Shown in pieces: positions 1-7,967 of a stretch of DNA of 64,000 nucleotides. Position 1 is the stretch's first letter. Every line of letters starts with the position of its first letter. The DNA comes from Bradyrhizobium diazoefficiens (GTDB lineage: Bacteria > Pseudomonadota > Alphaproteobacteria > Rhizobiales > Xanthobacteraceae): assembly GCF_016612535.1 (NCBI RefSeq), contig NZ_JAENXS010000001.1:1178001-1242000 (forward strand), given 5' to 3'. The translations under genes were made by a program, and so were the position numbers. The notes beneath the pieces were generated by a model. The model was not told the DNA's origin, searched no databases, and was given only the letters and a program-made list of their open reading frames with translations.

Positions 1-913
1 CGACCGCCCCGGCGTTGACGTTGGCCTTCTCCCAGGCCGTTCCCCTGGTGCGGCGGGCGAGATCGTCCTCGACGATCGGCTTTTGCGTTCGGAAGACCTG
101 GCCGGAAATGCCCTTGCCATAGCGGTTGTCCGGATCGATCGAATAGCGCGCCTGTCTGATCAGATCGAGGTTTTGTCCGGTCGCGGCGACCGGCGTCAAC
201 CAATGCGAATTCGGCTCGCGCAGCAGGATGAAAGTGGCAAGCGATTTGCCGCTATGGACCGCCGCATCGCAGACACGCTGGTACATGCCCAGTTCGGTCT
301 TGGCGTACAGGATCGCTTCGTTGGTGGCGCTCAGAGCGCCGAACATGCGGTTGAGCCGGCGCGTCGCGCGCTCGCCGGTCTGCCGAGCGGTCTCGCGCGC
401 GAAATTGTCCAGGGCGTAGGAAATGTTGGCCGACATGCGCTCGAACAGCGACACCATCTCGGCACTCAGCGAGCCGGCCTCGCTGCGCGTCACGAACAGA
501 ACACCGACGCTCTTGCCGTTGCAAGAGAGCGGTAGTGCCGCGGCCGCGCCGATATTCGCCTTGGCCGCGCCCACACGCCACGCCTGCGAGCGTGGGTCGT
601 TCAAATAGTCGTTGCTGATGCAGAGCTTCTGGTTACGAAACGCCTCGCCGCCGACGCCCGAGCCCTCGGGCACGCCGGCTTCGGTGGTAATCTCGATCGC
701 GCGCAGGCGCGCCACGTCGTCGCCACAGCCGGCGGCAAAGCGCAACCGAGGGCCGTCCGGCTCCAGCAGGAACACGGCGACGGCCATGAAGTCCCCACTC
801 GAAAACCCGGCGTCGCAGACCTTCTGGTACAGCTCGTCCGGCGATTTCGCGTAGAGGATCGCTTCGTTGATGGCACTCAACGCTGCAAAGGTGCGCGCGA
901 GGGTCGTCTGCAC
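1..913 (-). CDS. Tandem GAF-domain sensory protein (C-terminus outside window)
   Basis: The reverse strand is open from a GTG at 913 to the left edge, giving 304 residues. The GTG has a GGAG ribosome site eight bases upstream, and an in-frame stop lies farther upstream with no ATG between. Two GAF modules are visible, roughly residues 10-150 and 175-304. Each opens with nearly the same words (ALSAINEAILYAKS and ALSATNEAILYAKT, then YQ.VCDA), so they arose by internal duplication. GAF domains bind small ligands or act as dimerising sensor modules. The output domain is off the window; a histidine kinase or GGDEF/EAL enzyme would be usual, but this is not visible. The gene diverges from the operon at 1210. 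Confidence 0.85.
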   Translation of the reverse strand, partial: MQTTLARTFAALSAINEAILYAKSPDELYQKVCDAGFSSGDFMAVAVFLLEPDGPRLRFAAGCGDDVARLRAIEITTEAGVPEGSGVGGEAFRNQKLCISNDYLNDPRSQAWRVGAAKANIGAAAALPLSCNGKSVGVLFVTRSEAGSLSAEMVSLFERMSANISYALDNFARETARQTGERATRRLNRMFGALSATNEAILYAKTELGMYQRVCDAAVHSGKSLATFILLREPNSHWLTPVAATGQNLDLIRQARYSIDPDNRYGKGISGQVFRTQKPIVEDDLARRTRGTAWEKANVNAGAV

Positions 914-1209
914 GATCTTAACTCCCGGGCATTTCTGCCTATTTCTCCCGGGTGACTTTATGAATGGCCATCGCCTAAGTGGTCGTTATTGCGCGGTGGA
1001 AACCGCCAATCAGAGTGAACGAGCTGCGAATGACGAGCGCAAAACTACCGGGAATACCGCCGCGCGGGAGGAATCTACGACCAAAGGCACGCTCTCTTTA
1101 CGAATTTGCAGCCCTGTATTGGTTTACGGGAGATTGATATCGCAGCTCCGCTTTGAGACGATGGCTTCCAACACGCAGCCCGTTAAGGGCACCAAGCCGA
1201 GGAAACGCC

Positions 1210-2262
1210 ATGCCGATCGTCAAGGCCGACCGCCTCACGCGCGTCGCCGCTGCGCTGCTCCGTGCCGCCGGAGCTTCCGAGGAAGAAGCCGACGCGGTCG
1301 CTGCCGGTTGCGTCAACGCCAATCTCACCGGCCACGATTCCCACGGCGTGATTGCGGTTCCCACCTATATCGACCGCATCAAGGCCGGTCACATCGTCCC
1401 CGGCGCCAAATGGATCATCGTCCAGGAATCGCCGACCACGACCGTGATCGATGGCCATTGGGGCTTCGGCTTCCACGTCAATGCCAAGGCGATGGCGCTG
1501 ACGATCGAGAAGGCGAAGACGGCGAACGTCGCCGCCTGCACCGTGTTCCGGCAGAGCCATGTCGGCCGCCTCGCCGCCTATCCGCTGATGGCGATGCGCG
1601 AAGGCATGATTGGCATCGCCACAGCCGACTCCGGCCGCTCGCCGAAGCACGTCGCACCATTCGGCGGCAAGGAGGCGCGGCTCGGCACCAACCCGATCTC
1701 GATCGCCGTGCCATCCGATCTCGAAGCGCCGTTCTATCTGGACATGGCGACCTCGGCGGTCGCCGCCGGCAAGATCCAGCTCGCGGTCGCCCGCAGCGAG
1801 GAGATCCCGACCGGTTGGATCATCGATGCCGAGGGACGGCACACGACCGATCCCACCCAATATCGCAAAGGCGGCGCGTTGCTGCCGCTGGGCGGCACCG
1901 AGGGCTACAAGGGCAGCGGGCTCGCCGCGATGGTCGAGGTGCTCTGCGGCCTGCTCACCGGGCTCGGCTTTGGCGTCGAGCCTACGGGGCGGCACAATGA
2001 CGGATGCTTCATGGCGGTGTTCAATGTCGCCGCATTCCGCCCGCTGAAGGAATTCAAGCGCGAGGTCGCCGAATTCGCGCACTATCTGAAATCGACGCCG
2101 CCGTCCGAGGGCAGCAAGGGCGTCTACTATCCCGGCGAGATCGAGGGCGTGCGCGAGCAGCAACGCCGGCGCGACGGCATCGAGGTCGAAGATGCGACCT
2201 GGGACAAGCTGCGCGCGCTGGCGCGCGAATATAGGATCGACACCGTCCTCGACCTGGCCTGA
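1210..2262 (+). CDS. Ldh_2 family (malate/L-lactate dehydrogenase-like) NAD(P)H oxidoreductase
   Basis: 350 residues, the usual length for the family that includes L-sulfolactate, ureidoglycolate and 2,3-diketo-L-gulonate dehydrogenases. Near residue 45 is the GHDSHGV motif with the conserved catalytic histidine; LGTNPISIAVP, SAVAAGKIQ and GYKGSGLA are also typical of this unusual NAD-binding fold, which is not Rossmann. The ATG at 1210 follows GAGGAAA; an in-frame ATG at 1153 has no ribosome site and would add non-conserved residues. It is the first gene of an apparent operon with a flavin monooxygenase (21 bases on) and a FAH-type hydrolase, so it probably interconverts a 2-hydroxy acid and 2-keto acid in a catabolic route. 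Substrate unknown. Confidence 0.88.
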   Translation: MPIVKADRLTRVAAALLRAAGASEEEADAVAAGCVNANLTGHDSHGVIAVPTYIDRIKAGHIVPGAKWIIVQESPTTTVIDGHWGFGFHVNAKAMALTIEKAKTANVAACTVFRQSHVGRLAAYPLMAMREGMIGIATADSGRSPKHVAPFGGKEARLGTNPISIAVPSDLEAPFYLDMATSAVAAGKIQLAVARSEEIPTGWIIDAEGRHTTDPTQYRKGGALLPLGGTEGYKGSGLAAMVEVLCGLLTGLGFGVEPTGRHNDGCFMAVFNVAAFRPLKEFKREVAEFAHYLKSTPPSEGSKGVYYPGEIEGVREQQRRRDGIEVEDATWDKLRALAREYRIDTVLDLA

Positions 2263-2283
2263 GGCAATTCGGAGAACAGCAGC

Positions 2284-3651
2284 ATGAATCGGCAGATGGT
2301 CCTGGTCGGCTTCCTTCAGGCGCAGAACTGCACGAATTTGCCGAGCTCTTGGCGGCATCCGGACTCGCGCGCCGATTCGATGTCGGCGGACTATTATCAG
2401 GAGATCGCGCGGATCCTCGAGGCCGGCAAATTCCACATGGCTTTCTTCGACGATCGTCTCGCGATGCCGGATCGCTACGGCAACGACCACGCCCACACCG
2501 TCGAATACGGCATCCGCTGCGTGAAGATGGACCCGTTGATCGTGCTGACCACGATGGGCATGGTCACCGACAAGCTTGGGTTAGGCGCGACCGGCTCGAC
2601 CACTTATTTCGAACCCTTCGACATCGCCCGCCGCTTCGCGACGCTCGATTTGATGTCGGGTGGACGCGCAGGCTGGAATGTCGTGACTTCGCTCAACGAC
2701 GGCGAAGCGCTCAACATGGGACGGGATTCCCATCCCGAACATGATTCCCGCTATGACAAGGCCGACGAGTTCATGGAGGTCGTGCTCGGCCATTGGGACA
2801 CATGGGAGGACGGGGCCCTCATCATGGACAAGACGAGCGGCCGCTTTGCCGATCCGAGCAAGGTGAAGCGGCTCGATCACAAGGGAGCGGCCTTCAAGTC
2901 GCGCGGACCGTTCACCGTGCCGCGTTCGGACCAGGGCCACCCCGTTATCATCCAGGCCGGCGCCTCCGGCCGTGGCCAGCGCTTCGCGGGCCGTTGGGGC
3001 GAAGTGATCTTCACCGCCGCGCGCAATCTCGCCGGCGCCAAGGAAGGCTATGCCTCCGTGCGCAACGAGGCCGCGAAAGCCGGCCGCGATCCCGATCAGA
3101 TGTTCCTCTGCAATCTGACCACGCCGGTCTGCGCCGCGACCAAGGCCGAGGCCGAGGACAAGATGGCGCTGATCAACAAGCTGCCGCTCGAGATCGACGC
3201 GCTGTCACTGCTCGCCGAAGCGCTCAACTACGATTTCGCCTCCAAGGATCTCGACGAGCCGCTGACGACGGACGAGCTGAAGAGCATGCAAGGCATTCTC
3301 GGCATCCGCGACGGCGTGCTGAAGAACTCAGGCAAGAGCAATCCGAGCGCGCGCGACTTCGTCACCTTCTCCGGCCGCGGCCAGGTGCATGACGCCATGG
3401 TCGGCGGCCCCAAGGAGATCGCGGACAGACTGGAAGAAATGTTCGTCGAACGCGGCTGCGACGGCTTTGTCATCGCCGCGACCTATGTGCCCGGCTCCTA
3501 TGCGGACTTCGTGCAACATATCGTGCCGGAATTGCAGCGGCGCGGGCTGTTCCAGAAGGAGTATCGCGGCAAGACATTGCGGGAAAATCTCGGGCTGAAG
3601 CGGCCGGCCGCCGGCGCCTGGAAAGTACAGCCGCGCGACGCCGCGGAATAG
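2284..3651 (+). CDS. LLM-class flavin-dependent monooxygenase (NtaA/SnaA/DszA type)
   Basis: 455 residues, normal for the NtaA/SnaA/DszA subfamily of bacterial luciferase-like monooxygenases, which use reduced FMN from a separate reductase. Family words include FDDRLAMPDRYGN near residue 57, DLMSGGRAGWNVVTS near 122, HDSRYDKADEFMEVV and GHPVIIQAGASGRGQRFA. Relatives oxidise chelators (NTA, EDTA), thiophene sulfones or pristinamycin precursors; the substrate here cannot be read from sequence. It lies 21 bases behind the Ldh_2 dehydrogenase and 15 bases before the FAH-type gene, so the three are probably cotranscribed. A second, separate paralogue lies at 23490. No flavin reductase gene is adjacent, so a shared cellular one is presumably used. 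Confidence 0.9.
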   Translation: MNRQMVLVGFLQAQNCTNLPSSWRHPDSRADSMSADYYQEIARILEAGKFHMAFFDDRLAMPDRYGNDHAHTVEYGIRCVKMDPLIVLTTMGMVTDKLGLGATGSTTYFEPFDIARRFATLDLMSGGRAGWNVVTSLNDGEALNMGRDSHPEHDSRYDKADEFMEVVLGHWDTWEDGALIMDKTSGRFADPSKVKRLDHKGAAFKSRGPFTVPRSDQGHPVIIQAGASGRGQRFAGRWGEVIFTAARNLAGAKEGYASVRNEAAKAGRDPDQMFLCNLTTPVCAATKAEAEDKMALINKLPLEIDALSLLAEALNYDFASKDLDEPLTTDELKSMQGILGIRDGVLKNSGKSNPSARDFVTFSGRGQVHDAMVGGPKEIADRLEEMFVERGCDGFVIAATYVPGSYADFVQHIVPELQRRGLFQKEYRGKTLRENLGLKRPAAGAWKVQPRDAAE

Positions 3652-3666
3652 CAACGAGGACAAGAC

Positions 3667-4452
3667 ATGCGCTGGCTGAAATTCACCGCCTCCGGCAAAA
3701 CATCCTGGGGGATCGTTGAGGGCGACCAGGTGATCGCGGTCGATGGCGATCCCTTCGCTGACTGGCAGCGCACCTTGCGCACGCATTCGCTTCGCGACGT
3801 CAAAATCGAGCTGCCGCTGATCCCGCGCACCTTCTATTGCGTCGGCCTGAACTACCTGAAGCACCTGAAGGAAGCCGCCGACAAGCGTGGCGAGGTGCCG
3901 GCTGTGCCTGACCGTCCCGAGATCGGCTACCGCGCACAAAATGCGCTGATCGCACACGACGAGGATGTCGTGATCCCATCCTTTGCGACGGAGAAGATCC
4001 ACTACGAGGGCGAGCTCGCCGTCGTCCTCGGCAAGAAAGTAAAGCATCTCACCGAAGCCAACGCGATGGATTGTGTATTCGGCTACACCATCGGCAACGA
4101 CGTCAGCGAGCGCAGCTGGCAGAAGGCAGACCGCAGCCTATGGCGTTCGAAGAACGCCGACACGTTCAAGCCGATGGGACCCTGGATCGAGACGGACGCC
4201 GATCTTGCAAAGATGGAAACGATCGTCCGGGTCAACGGCAAGGAGACCAACCGCTTCGCGACCTGCGACATGATCTTTGGCGTGGTGCCGTTCCTGGTCG
4301 AGCTGACCAGGTATTTTACGCTATGGCCGGGTGACGTGATCTGGATGGGCACCGATGGCGCCTCGCCCGACATCAAGCATGGCGATGTCGTGGAAATCGA
4401 CATCACCGGAATCGGCACGCTGCGCAATCGGTTTGTGCGGGAGGGGCAGTAG
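3667..4452 (+). CDS. Fumarylacetoacetate hydrolase (FAH) family protein
   Basis: 261 residues. An N-terminal cap of about 60 residues is followed by the FAH catalytic core: YCVGLNYLKHLKEA, IHYEGELAVVLGK (metal-binding glutamates), GYTIGNDVSERSWQ (aspartate) and KPMGPWIETD. Family members are Mg-dependent C-C bond hydrolases, decarboxylases or isomerases acting on 2-keto-3-enoic or acylpyruvate compounds, generally late in ring or side-chain breakdown. It is the third gene of the 1210-4452 operon and converges on the LysR gene at 4454 with one base between stop codons. The order dehydrogenase, monooxygenase, keto-acid hydrolase suggests one short degradation pathway. Confidence 0.9.
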   Translation: MRWLKFTASGKTSWGIVEGDQVIAVDGDPFADWQRTLRTHSLRDVKIELPLIPRTFYCVGLNYLKHLKEAADKRGEVPAVPDRPEIGYRAQNALIAHDEDVVIPSFATEKIHYEGELAVVLGKKVKHLTEANAMDCVFGYTIGNDVSERSWQKADRSLWRSKNADTFKPMGPWIETDADLAKMETIVRVNGKETNRFATCDMIFGVVPFLVELTRYFTLWPGDVIWMGTDGASPDIKHGDVVEIDITGIGTLRNRFVREGQ

Positions 4453-4453
4453 G

Positions 4454-5374
4454 TTAAATGGTAACCGCTGAGCGGCCCTTCACATGGTCGATAAAGGCTC
4501 GAAGCTTCGGCATGATTTGTCGGTGGCCGGGGTAATACAGGAACACGCCCGGTGTCATTGGCGCGAATTGCTCCAGCACTTGAACGAGTTTTCCTGTCGC
4601 TATGGCGCCGGCGGCCAGCGGTGCGGGCACTTGCGCAAGACCCACACCTTCGACGGCGGCTCCGAGCATCGTCGGAAAGTCGTAGGCGATGAAAGGCCCC
4701 GAAACTGCAATCTCGATCGAACGACCGTCATCGTTGAGGGACCATGAGGCGATTGCACCATTCGATCGTCGCAATCTCAAGCACGCGTGCTCACGCAGAT
4801 CGTCCGGCCGCTCGGGCCGGCCGCAACGAGCAAGATAGTCCGGGCTGCCGACGACAATGAGGGGCAGCGGCTTCGTCAGACGCACCACGACCATGTCGGG
4901 GGCGATGAACTGGCCCATCCTGATGCCGGCATCAAAACCTTCGGCTGCGATATCGACCAGTTCTTCGCTCGCGGCGAGCTCCACCTCAACCTCGGGAAAC
5001 GCCCGGCAGAACGACGCGACCAGCGGCTCCAACAGGATCGGCACGACCGAGCGCGGTACGGTGAGACGCAAGAGCCCGGCCGGTCGCTGTCCAAGCTCGC
5101 GCGCGGCCCCACTTGCCGCGACGAGTTCCTCGAAGGCAGGTCTTGCGCGCGCAAGAAATCTTTCGCCAGCTTCAGTCAAACCGACACTACGGGTCGTACG
5201 GATGAAAAGCGCGGCGCCGACGCGCGCCTCGAGCGCGCGCACCGCCTGACTGATAGCCGATGGCGTTACGCCGAGTTCAGCGGCCGCCCGGCGGAAACTG
5301 CGGTGTTGGGCGACACTCAGGAACGCCTCTAGGCCGTCCAGCGCGCCGTGCCTGACTGTGAAGTTTTGCTTCAT
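4454..5374 (-). CDS. LysR family transcriptional regulator
   Basis: 306 residues. The N-terminal winged helix-turn-helix covers about residues 8-68 (LEAFLSVAQHRSFRRAAAEL, then AISQAVRALEARVGAALFIRTTR), followed by the periplasmic-binding-like effector domain (LRLTVPRSVVPILLEPLV through the C-terminus). It diverges from the secreted-protein and membrane-protein genes beginning at 5462, the likely targets given the usual LysR arrangement. It converges on the catabolic operon 1210-4452, so control of that operon is possible but less likely. The 87-base divergent gap should hold the operator. Confidence 0.92.
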   Translation of the reverse strand: MKQNFTVRHGALDGLEAFLSVAQHRSFRRAAAELGVTPSAISQAVRALEARVGAALFIRTTRSVGLTEAGERFLARARPAFEELVAASGAARELGQRPAGLLRLTVPRSVVPILLEPLVASFCRAFPEVEVELAASEELVDIAAEGFDAGIRMGQFIAPDMVVVRLTKPLPLIVVGSPDYLARCGRPERPDDLREHACLRLRRSNGAIASWSLNDDGRSIEIAVSGPFIAYDFPTMLGAAVEGVGLAQVPAPLAAGAIATGKLVQVLEQFAPMTPGVFLYYPGHRQIMPKLRAFIDHVKGRSAVTI

Positions 5375-5461
5375 ACCCCGTCAACATTATCGCGGATAGT
5401 CGCGCGCGGAAAGCGGCCTTACATCCGAATAGCAAATGAGCCGCACCGGAGAAGCGAAGCG

Positions 5462-5863
5462 ATGAAGGCAATCCGCAACGTCATCCTGGCACTTACCCTC
5501 ACACTGACAGGTGTTACCGCCATGACCGAACCATCCGCTGCCCAAGCACAAGCGCCGTCACCCACGACCACCGGGGTCATGGTCATCCTGACCGTCAAGG
5601 CTGGCATCCCGCGCGAACAGATCATGGCCGTCATGCCTGATGAAATCAGGCAGACCGTCCAGCTCTATCTCACCGGAAAAGTTCGTGAATGGTATTCGCG
5701 GTCCGATGGGCGGGGCGCTGTCTTCCTGCTGGATGCCAAGGATGATGCCGAAGCGCACGCGATCATGGATGCCTTGCCGCTCGCCAGGCAGGATCTCATC
5801 GACCACGAATACATCGCCGTGGGCCCGCTCATGCCGCTCCGCCTGCTCATGACAAAACCCTGA
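5462..5863 (+). CDS. Secreted small protein, muconolactone-isomerase/YciI-like dimeric alpha-beta barrel
   Basis: 133 residues. Residues 1-30 form a Sec signal peptide (KAIRNVILALTLTLTGVTA, then a probable cleavage after AQA). The mature part (MVILTVKAGIPREQIMAVMP, then VREWYSRSDGRGAVFLLDAK and LIDHEYIAVGPLMPL) has the beta-alpha-beta layout of the dimeric alpha-beta barrel superfamily that includes muconolactone isomerase and YCII proteins. No catalytic residue can be assigned. GAGAAGCG lies just before the ATG; an upstream in-frame start at 5348 lacks a ribosome site and would bury the signal peptide. First of three same-strand genes divergent from the LysR gene at 4454. Confidence 0.8.
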   Translation: MKAIRNVILALTLTLTGVTAMTEPSAAQAQAPSPTTTGVMVILTVKAGIPREQIMAVMPDEIRQTVQLYLTGKVREWYSRSDGRGAVFLLDAKDDAEAHAIMDALPLARQDLIDHEYIAVGPLMPLRLLMTKP

Positions 5864-5920
5864 CCGGCCGCAGGCCCCGGCCCCATCCGACCGGACCAAC
5901 CATTACAAGGACATCCGAAC

Positions 5921-6424
5921 GTGCCACCGGGCTTCAACCTTCCATTCGTCCTCAGTGTCGCAGGCGCCTTGCTGACCAGCGCGGTGGTGGCCTCCGTCTA
6001 TGTTTGGCCCTTTGTCCGCGCGATGCCGCGCCACGACGCCCTGAGACTTCTGGCAGCCTTCCACGCGTTCCGCTTCCTCGGGATGAACTTCATGGTCGCC
6101 GGGTTCGTCTCCCCGGACTTGGACCCGAACTTCGCCAGCGAAGTCGGATGGGGAGATCTCATCGCCGCCACTCTCGCACTCATCTCAATGGCGGCGCTCT
6201 CCAGGCGATGGTCGATCGCCATTCCGATGGTCTGGATCTTCAACGTCTGGGGTGCGCTCGATCTCCTGAATGCGTATTACGCGGGCGCAACGAAGATTCA
6301 GAATCCCGGCCTGTTCGGCGCCGGCATTTATATCCCGGCCCTTTACGTGCCTTTGCTGCTGGTCGGCCATGTTCTCGTTTTCATGCTTCTGCTGAGGCCC
6401 GGATCGGAAGCACAGAGATCGTGA
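5921..6424 (+). CDS. Uncharacterised integral membrane protein, about five TM segments
   Basis: 167 residues from a GTG. Hydrophobic stretches at about residues 6-28, 42-62, 78-92, 98-115 and 125-150 indicate five membrane helices; short charged loops (FVRAMPRHDALR, LSRRWS) separate them. A His-Ala-Phe-Arg segment sits at the start of helix 2. No enzyme motif recognised. It follows the secreted alpha-beta-barrel protein by 57 bases and precedes another membrane protein by 73 bases, so the three may form one LysR-controlled unit. Function unknown. Confidence 0.75.
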   Translation: MPPGFNLPFVLSVAGALLTSAVVASVYVWPFVRAMPRHDALRLLAAFHAFRFLGMNFMVAGFVSPDLDPNFASEVGWGDLIAATLALISMAALSRRWSIAIPMVWIFNVWGALDLLNAYYAGATKIQNPGLFGAGIYIPALYVPLLLVGHVLVFMLLLRPGSEAQRS

Positions 6425-6497
6425 CGCAACAGGTGGACCGCAATCTGCTGCGCGCCGACAGAGAGGCTTATCGCGACGCCCTCATAAAGGAACGCCG

Positions 6498-7337
6498 ATG
6501 AACACCGATTCCGTTTTCGTTGTCGAGATTGCCCCGCGTCCCGCCTGGCTCAGCCTCATGTGGACTGTTTCCTTCACGGCGCTGTGGACCTGGTTGATCT
6601 ACGCGCTGCCCGCACTTTCGGACAGCGGCTTTCCGGCCCTGGCCGTTCGGCTGATGGCCCATGGGCTCATTGCGCTTGGCCTGTGGCTGGCTCTCGAAAA
6701 CATCGAGTTGACACCAAGACAACGCCAGACGACCTGGCTGGTCTTCATGGTCCCCTTTACGCTTTGGTCTTCCGCCGCCTGGACGGCAGCCATCAATAGC
6801 GTATTCCGTACCGGTGCTTCCTCGTTGCCGCTGCTTCCTGCGGCGATCCTGCTGCCAGTGATCGTCGGGACGCCCGTGCTGCTGTTATCGAAGCGGGTCG
6901 GACAGTTGCTCGATGCAATGCCGACGACATGGCTCATCGCGCTTCAGCTTTACCGCATCTTTGGCAGCCAATGGCTGGTTTACTGGCTGCGAGGGATGAT
7001 GCCGGGCCTGTGGGCATTGCCGGCTGGGACTGGCGACGTGCTAACCGGCCTGTTCGCTCTGCCGGCAGCGATCGCCCTGGCGACCGGAACGGCTCAGGGG
7101 CGGAAAACGGCGATCCTTTGGAACATGTTCGGCCTCGCCGACCTGGCCACTGCGATCGCCCTGGGAATGATCATGTCGCCCGGCCCGTTCCAGCTGATCG
7201 TTCCGAATGGCCCGGGCATGGCGGTCGATACCTTCCCGAATGTGCTGACCCCAGCCTTCGTCGTGCCAAGCTCGATCCTGTTGCACGTGCTGTCGCTACG
7301 CCAATTGCTCCGGCGCAATCGGGCGGAGGCAATGTGA
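6498..7337 (+). CDS. Uncharacterised polytopic membrane protein
   Basis: 279 residues with about seven to eight hydrophobic segments, for example LMWTVSFTALWTWLIYAL (20-37), a stretch near 48-66, VFMVPFTLWSSAAWTAA (82-98), LLPAAILLPVIVGTPVLLL and GLFALPAAIALATGTAQG. A distinctive IFGSQWLVYWLRGMMPG segment lies near residue 153. The ATG follows AAGGAACGCCG. No family recognised. It ends the 5462-7337 group; the next gene (7360) lies on the other strand. Confidence 0.75.
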   Translation: MNTDSVFVVEIAPRPAWLSLMWTVSFTALWTWLIYALPALSDSGFPALAVRLMAHGLIALGLWLALENIELTPRQRQTTWLVFMVPFTLWSSAAWTAAINSVFRTGASSLPLLPAAILLPVIVGTPVLLLSKRVGQLLDAMPTTWLIALQLYRIFGSQWLVYWLRGMMPGLWALPAGTGDVLTGLFALPAAIALATGTAQGRKTAILWNMFGLADLATAIALGMIMSPGPFQLIVPNGPGMAVDTFPNVLTPAFVVPSSILLHVLSLRQLLRRNRAEAM

Positions 7338-7359
7338 AAGACAGCTGCTCGAGGCCATC

Positions 7360-7815
7360 TCAAAACGGCAGCGCCACGCTCGTCTTGATCTCCTTCAGCA
7401 CGACATTGCTGCGGACGTAGCGGATGCCGGGAATGCGGAACATGAACTCGTCCAAGAACCTGTTGTAGGCGGCCATGTCCTGCACGACGACGCGCAAATG
7501 ATAATCGGCGTCACCCGTCGTCGCAAAACACTCCAGCACCTCGCGGCGCGTGGTGACACGGGAGACGAACTCGTCGACGAATTTGGCGTCGTGCCGCTCC
7601 AGCGAGACGTGGAGGATGGCGGACATCGCGAAGCCCGCCTGCTCGCGCGCGACCAGCGCCGCATAGCCGTGGATGACGCCGCTTTCCTCGAGCGCACGCA
7701 CCCGGCGCCAGCAGGCCGAGGTGGACATGCCGACCTCGTCGGCAAGCTGCTGATTGGTGGCCCGGCCGTCCTTCTGGAGATGAGCAAGAATCCGAGCGTC
7801 CTGGTCTTCAATCAT
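7360..7815 (-). CDS. Lrp/AsnC family transcriptional regulator
   Basis: 151 residues from ATG 7815, the standard Lrp/AsnC length; an in-frame ATG at 7890 would add an atypical 25-residue leader. The N-terminal helix-turn-helix reads ARILAHLQKDGRATNQQLAD then STSACWRRVRALEESGVI, and the C-terminal RAM effector domain includes VLECFATTGDADYHLRVVVQ. It diverges from the indolepyruvate ferredoxin oxidoreductase gene at 7968, a common pairing in which an amino-acid-sensing Lrp homologue controls aromatic or branched amino-acid oxidation. The 152-base gap is AT-rich relative to its surroundings. Confidence 0.93.
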   Translation of the reverse strand: MIEDQDARILAHLQKDGRATNQQLADEVGMSTSACWRRVRALEESGVIHGYAALVAREQAGFAMSAILHVSLERHDAKFVDEFVSRVTTRREVLECFATTGDADYHLRVVVQDMAAYNRFLDEFMFRIPGIRYVRSNVVLKEIKTSVALPF

Positions 7816-7967
7816 CGATAGCCTCGAATCGATCAAATCTACCAAAATTCGACCTATTCTGCAAAATACGACCGAACTGACGTTCATCACGGGATGAATA
7901 GGTAAGACCTACCAGCGCCCCAAGCCTAACCTTGGCCTATTCGGCAGGATGCCGCGCGAGGTCCGCT

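Noticed and set aside
1183..2496. 437-codon open frame on the minus strand
   Set aside because: Complete antisense shadow of the Ldh_2 and LLM genes; its translation is arginine/alanine-rich with no family motif.
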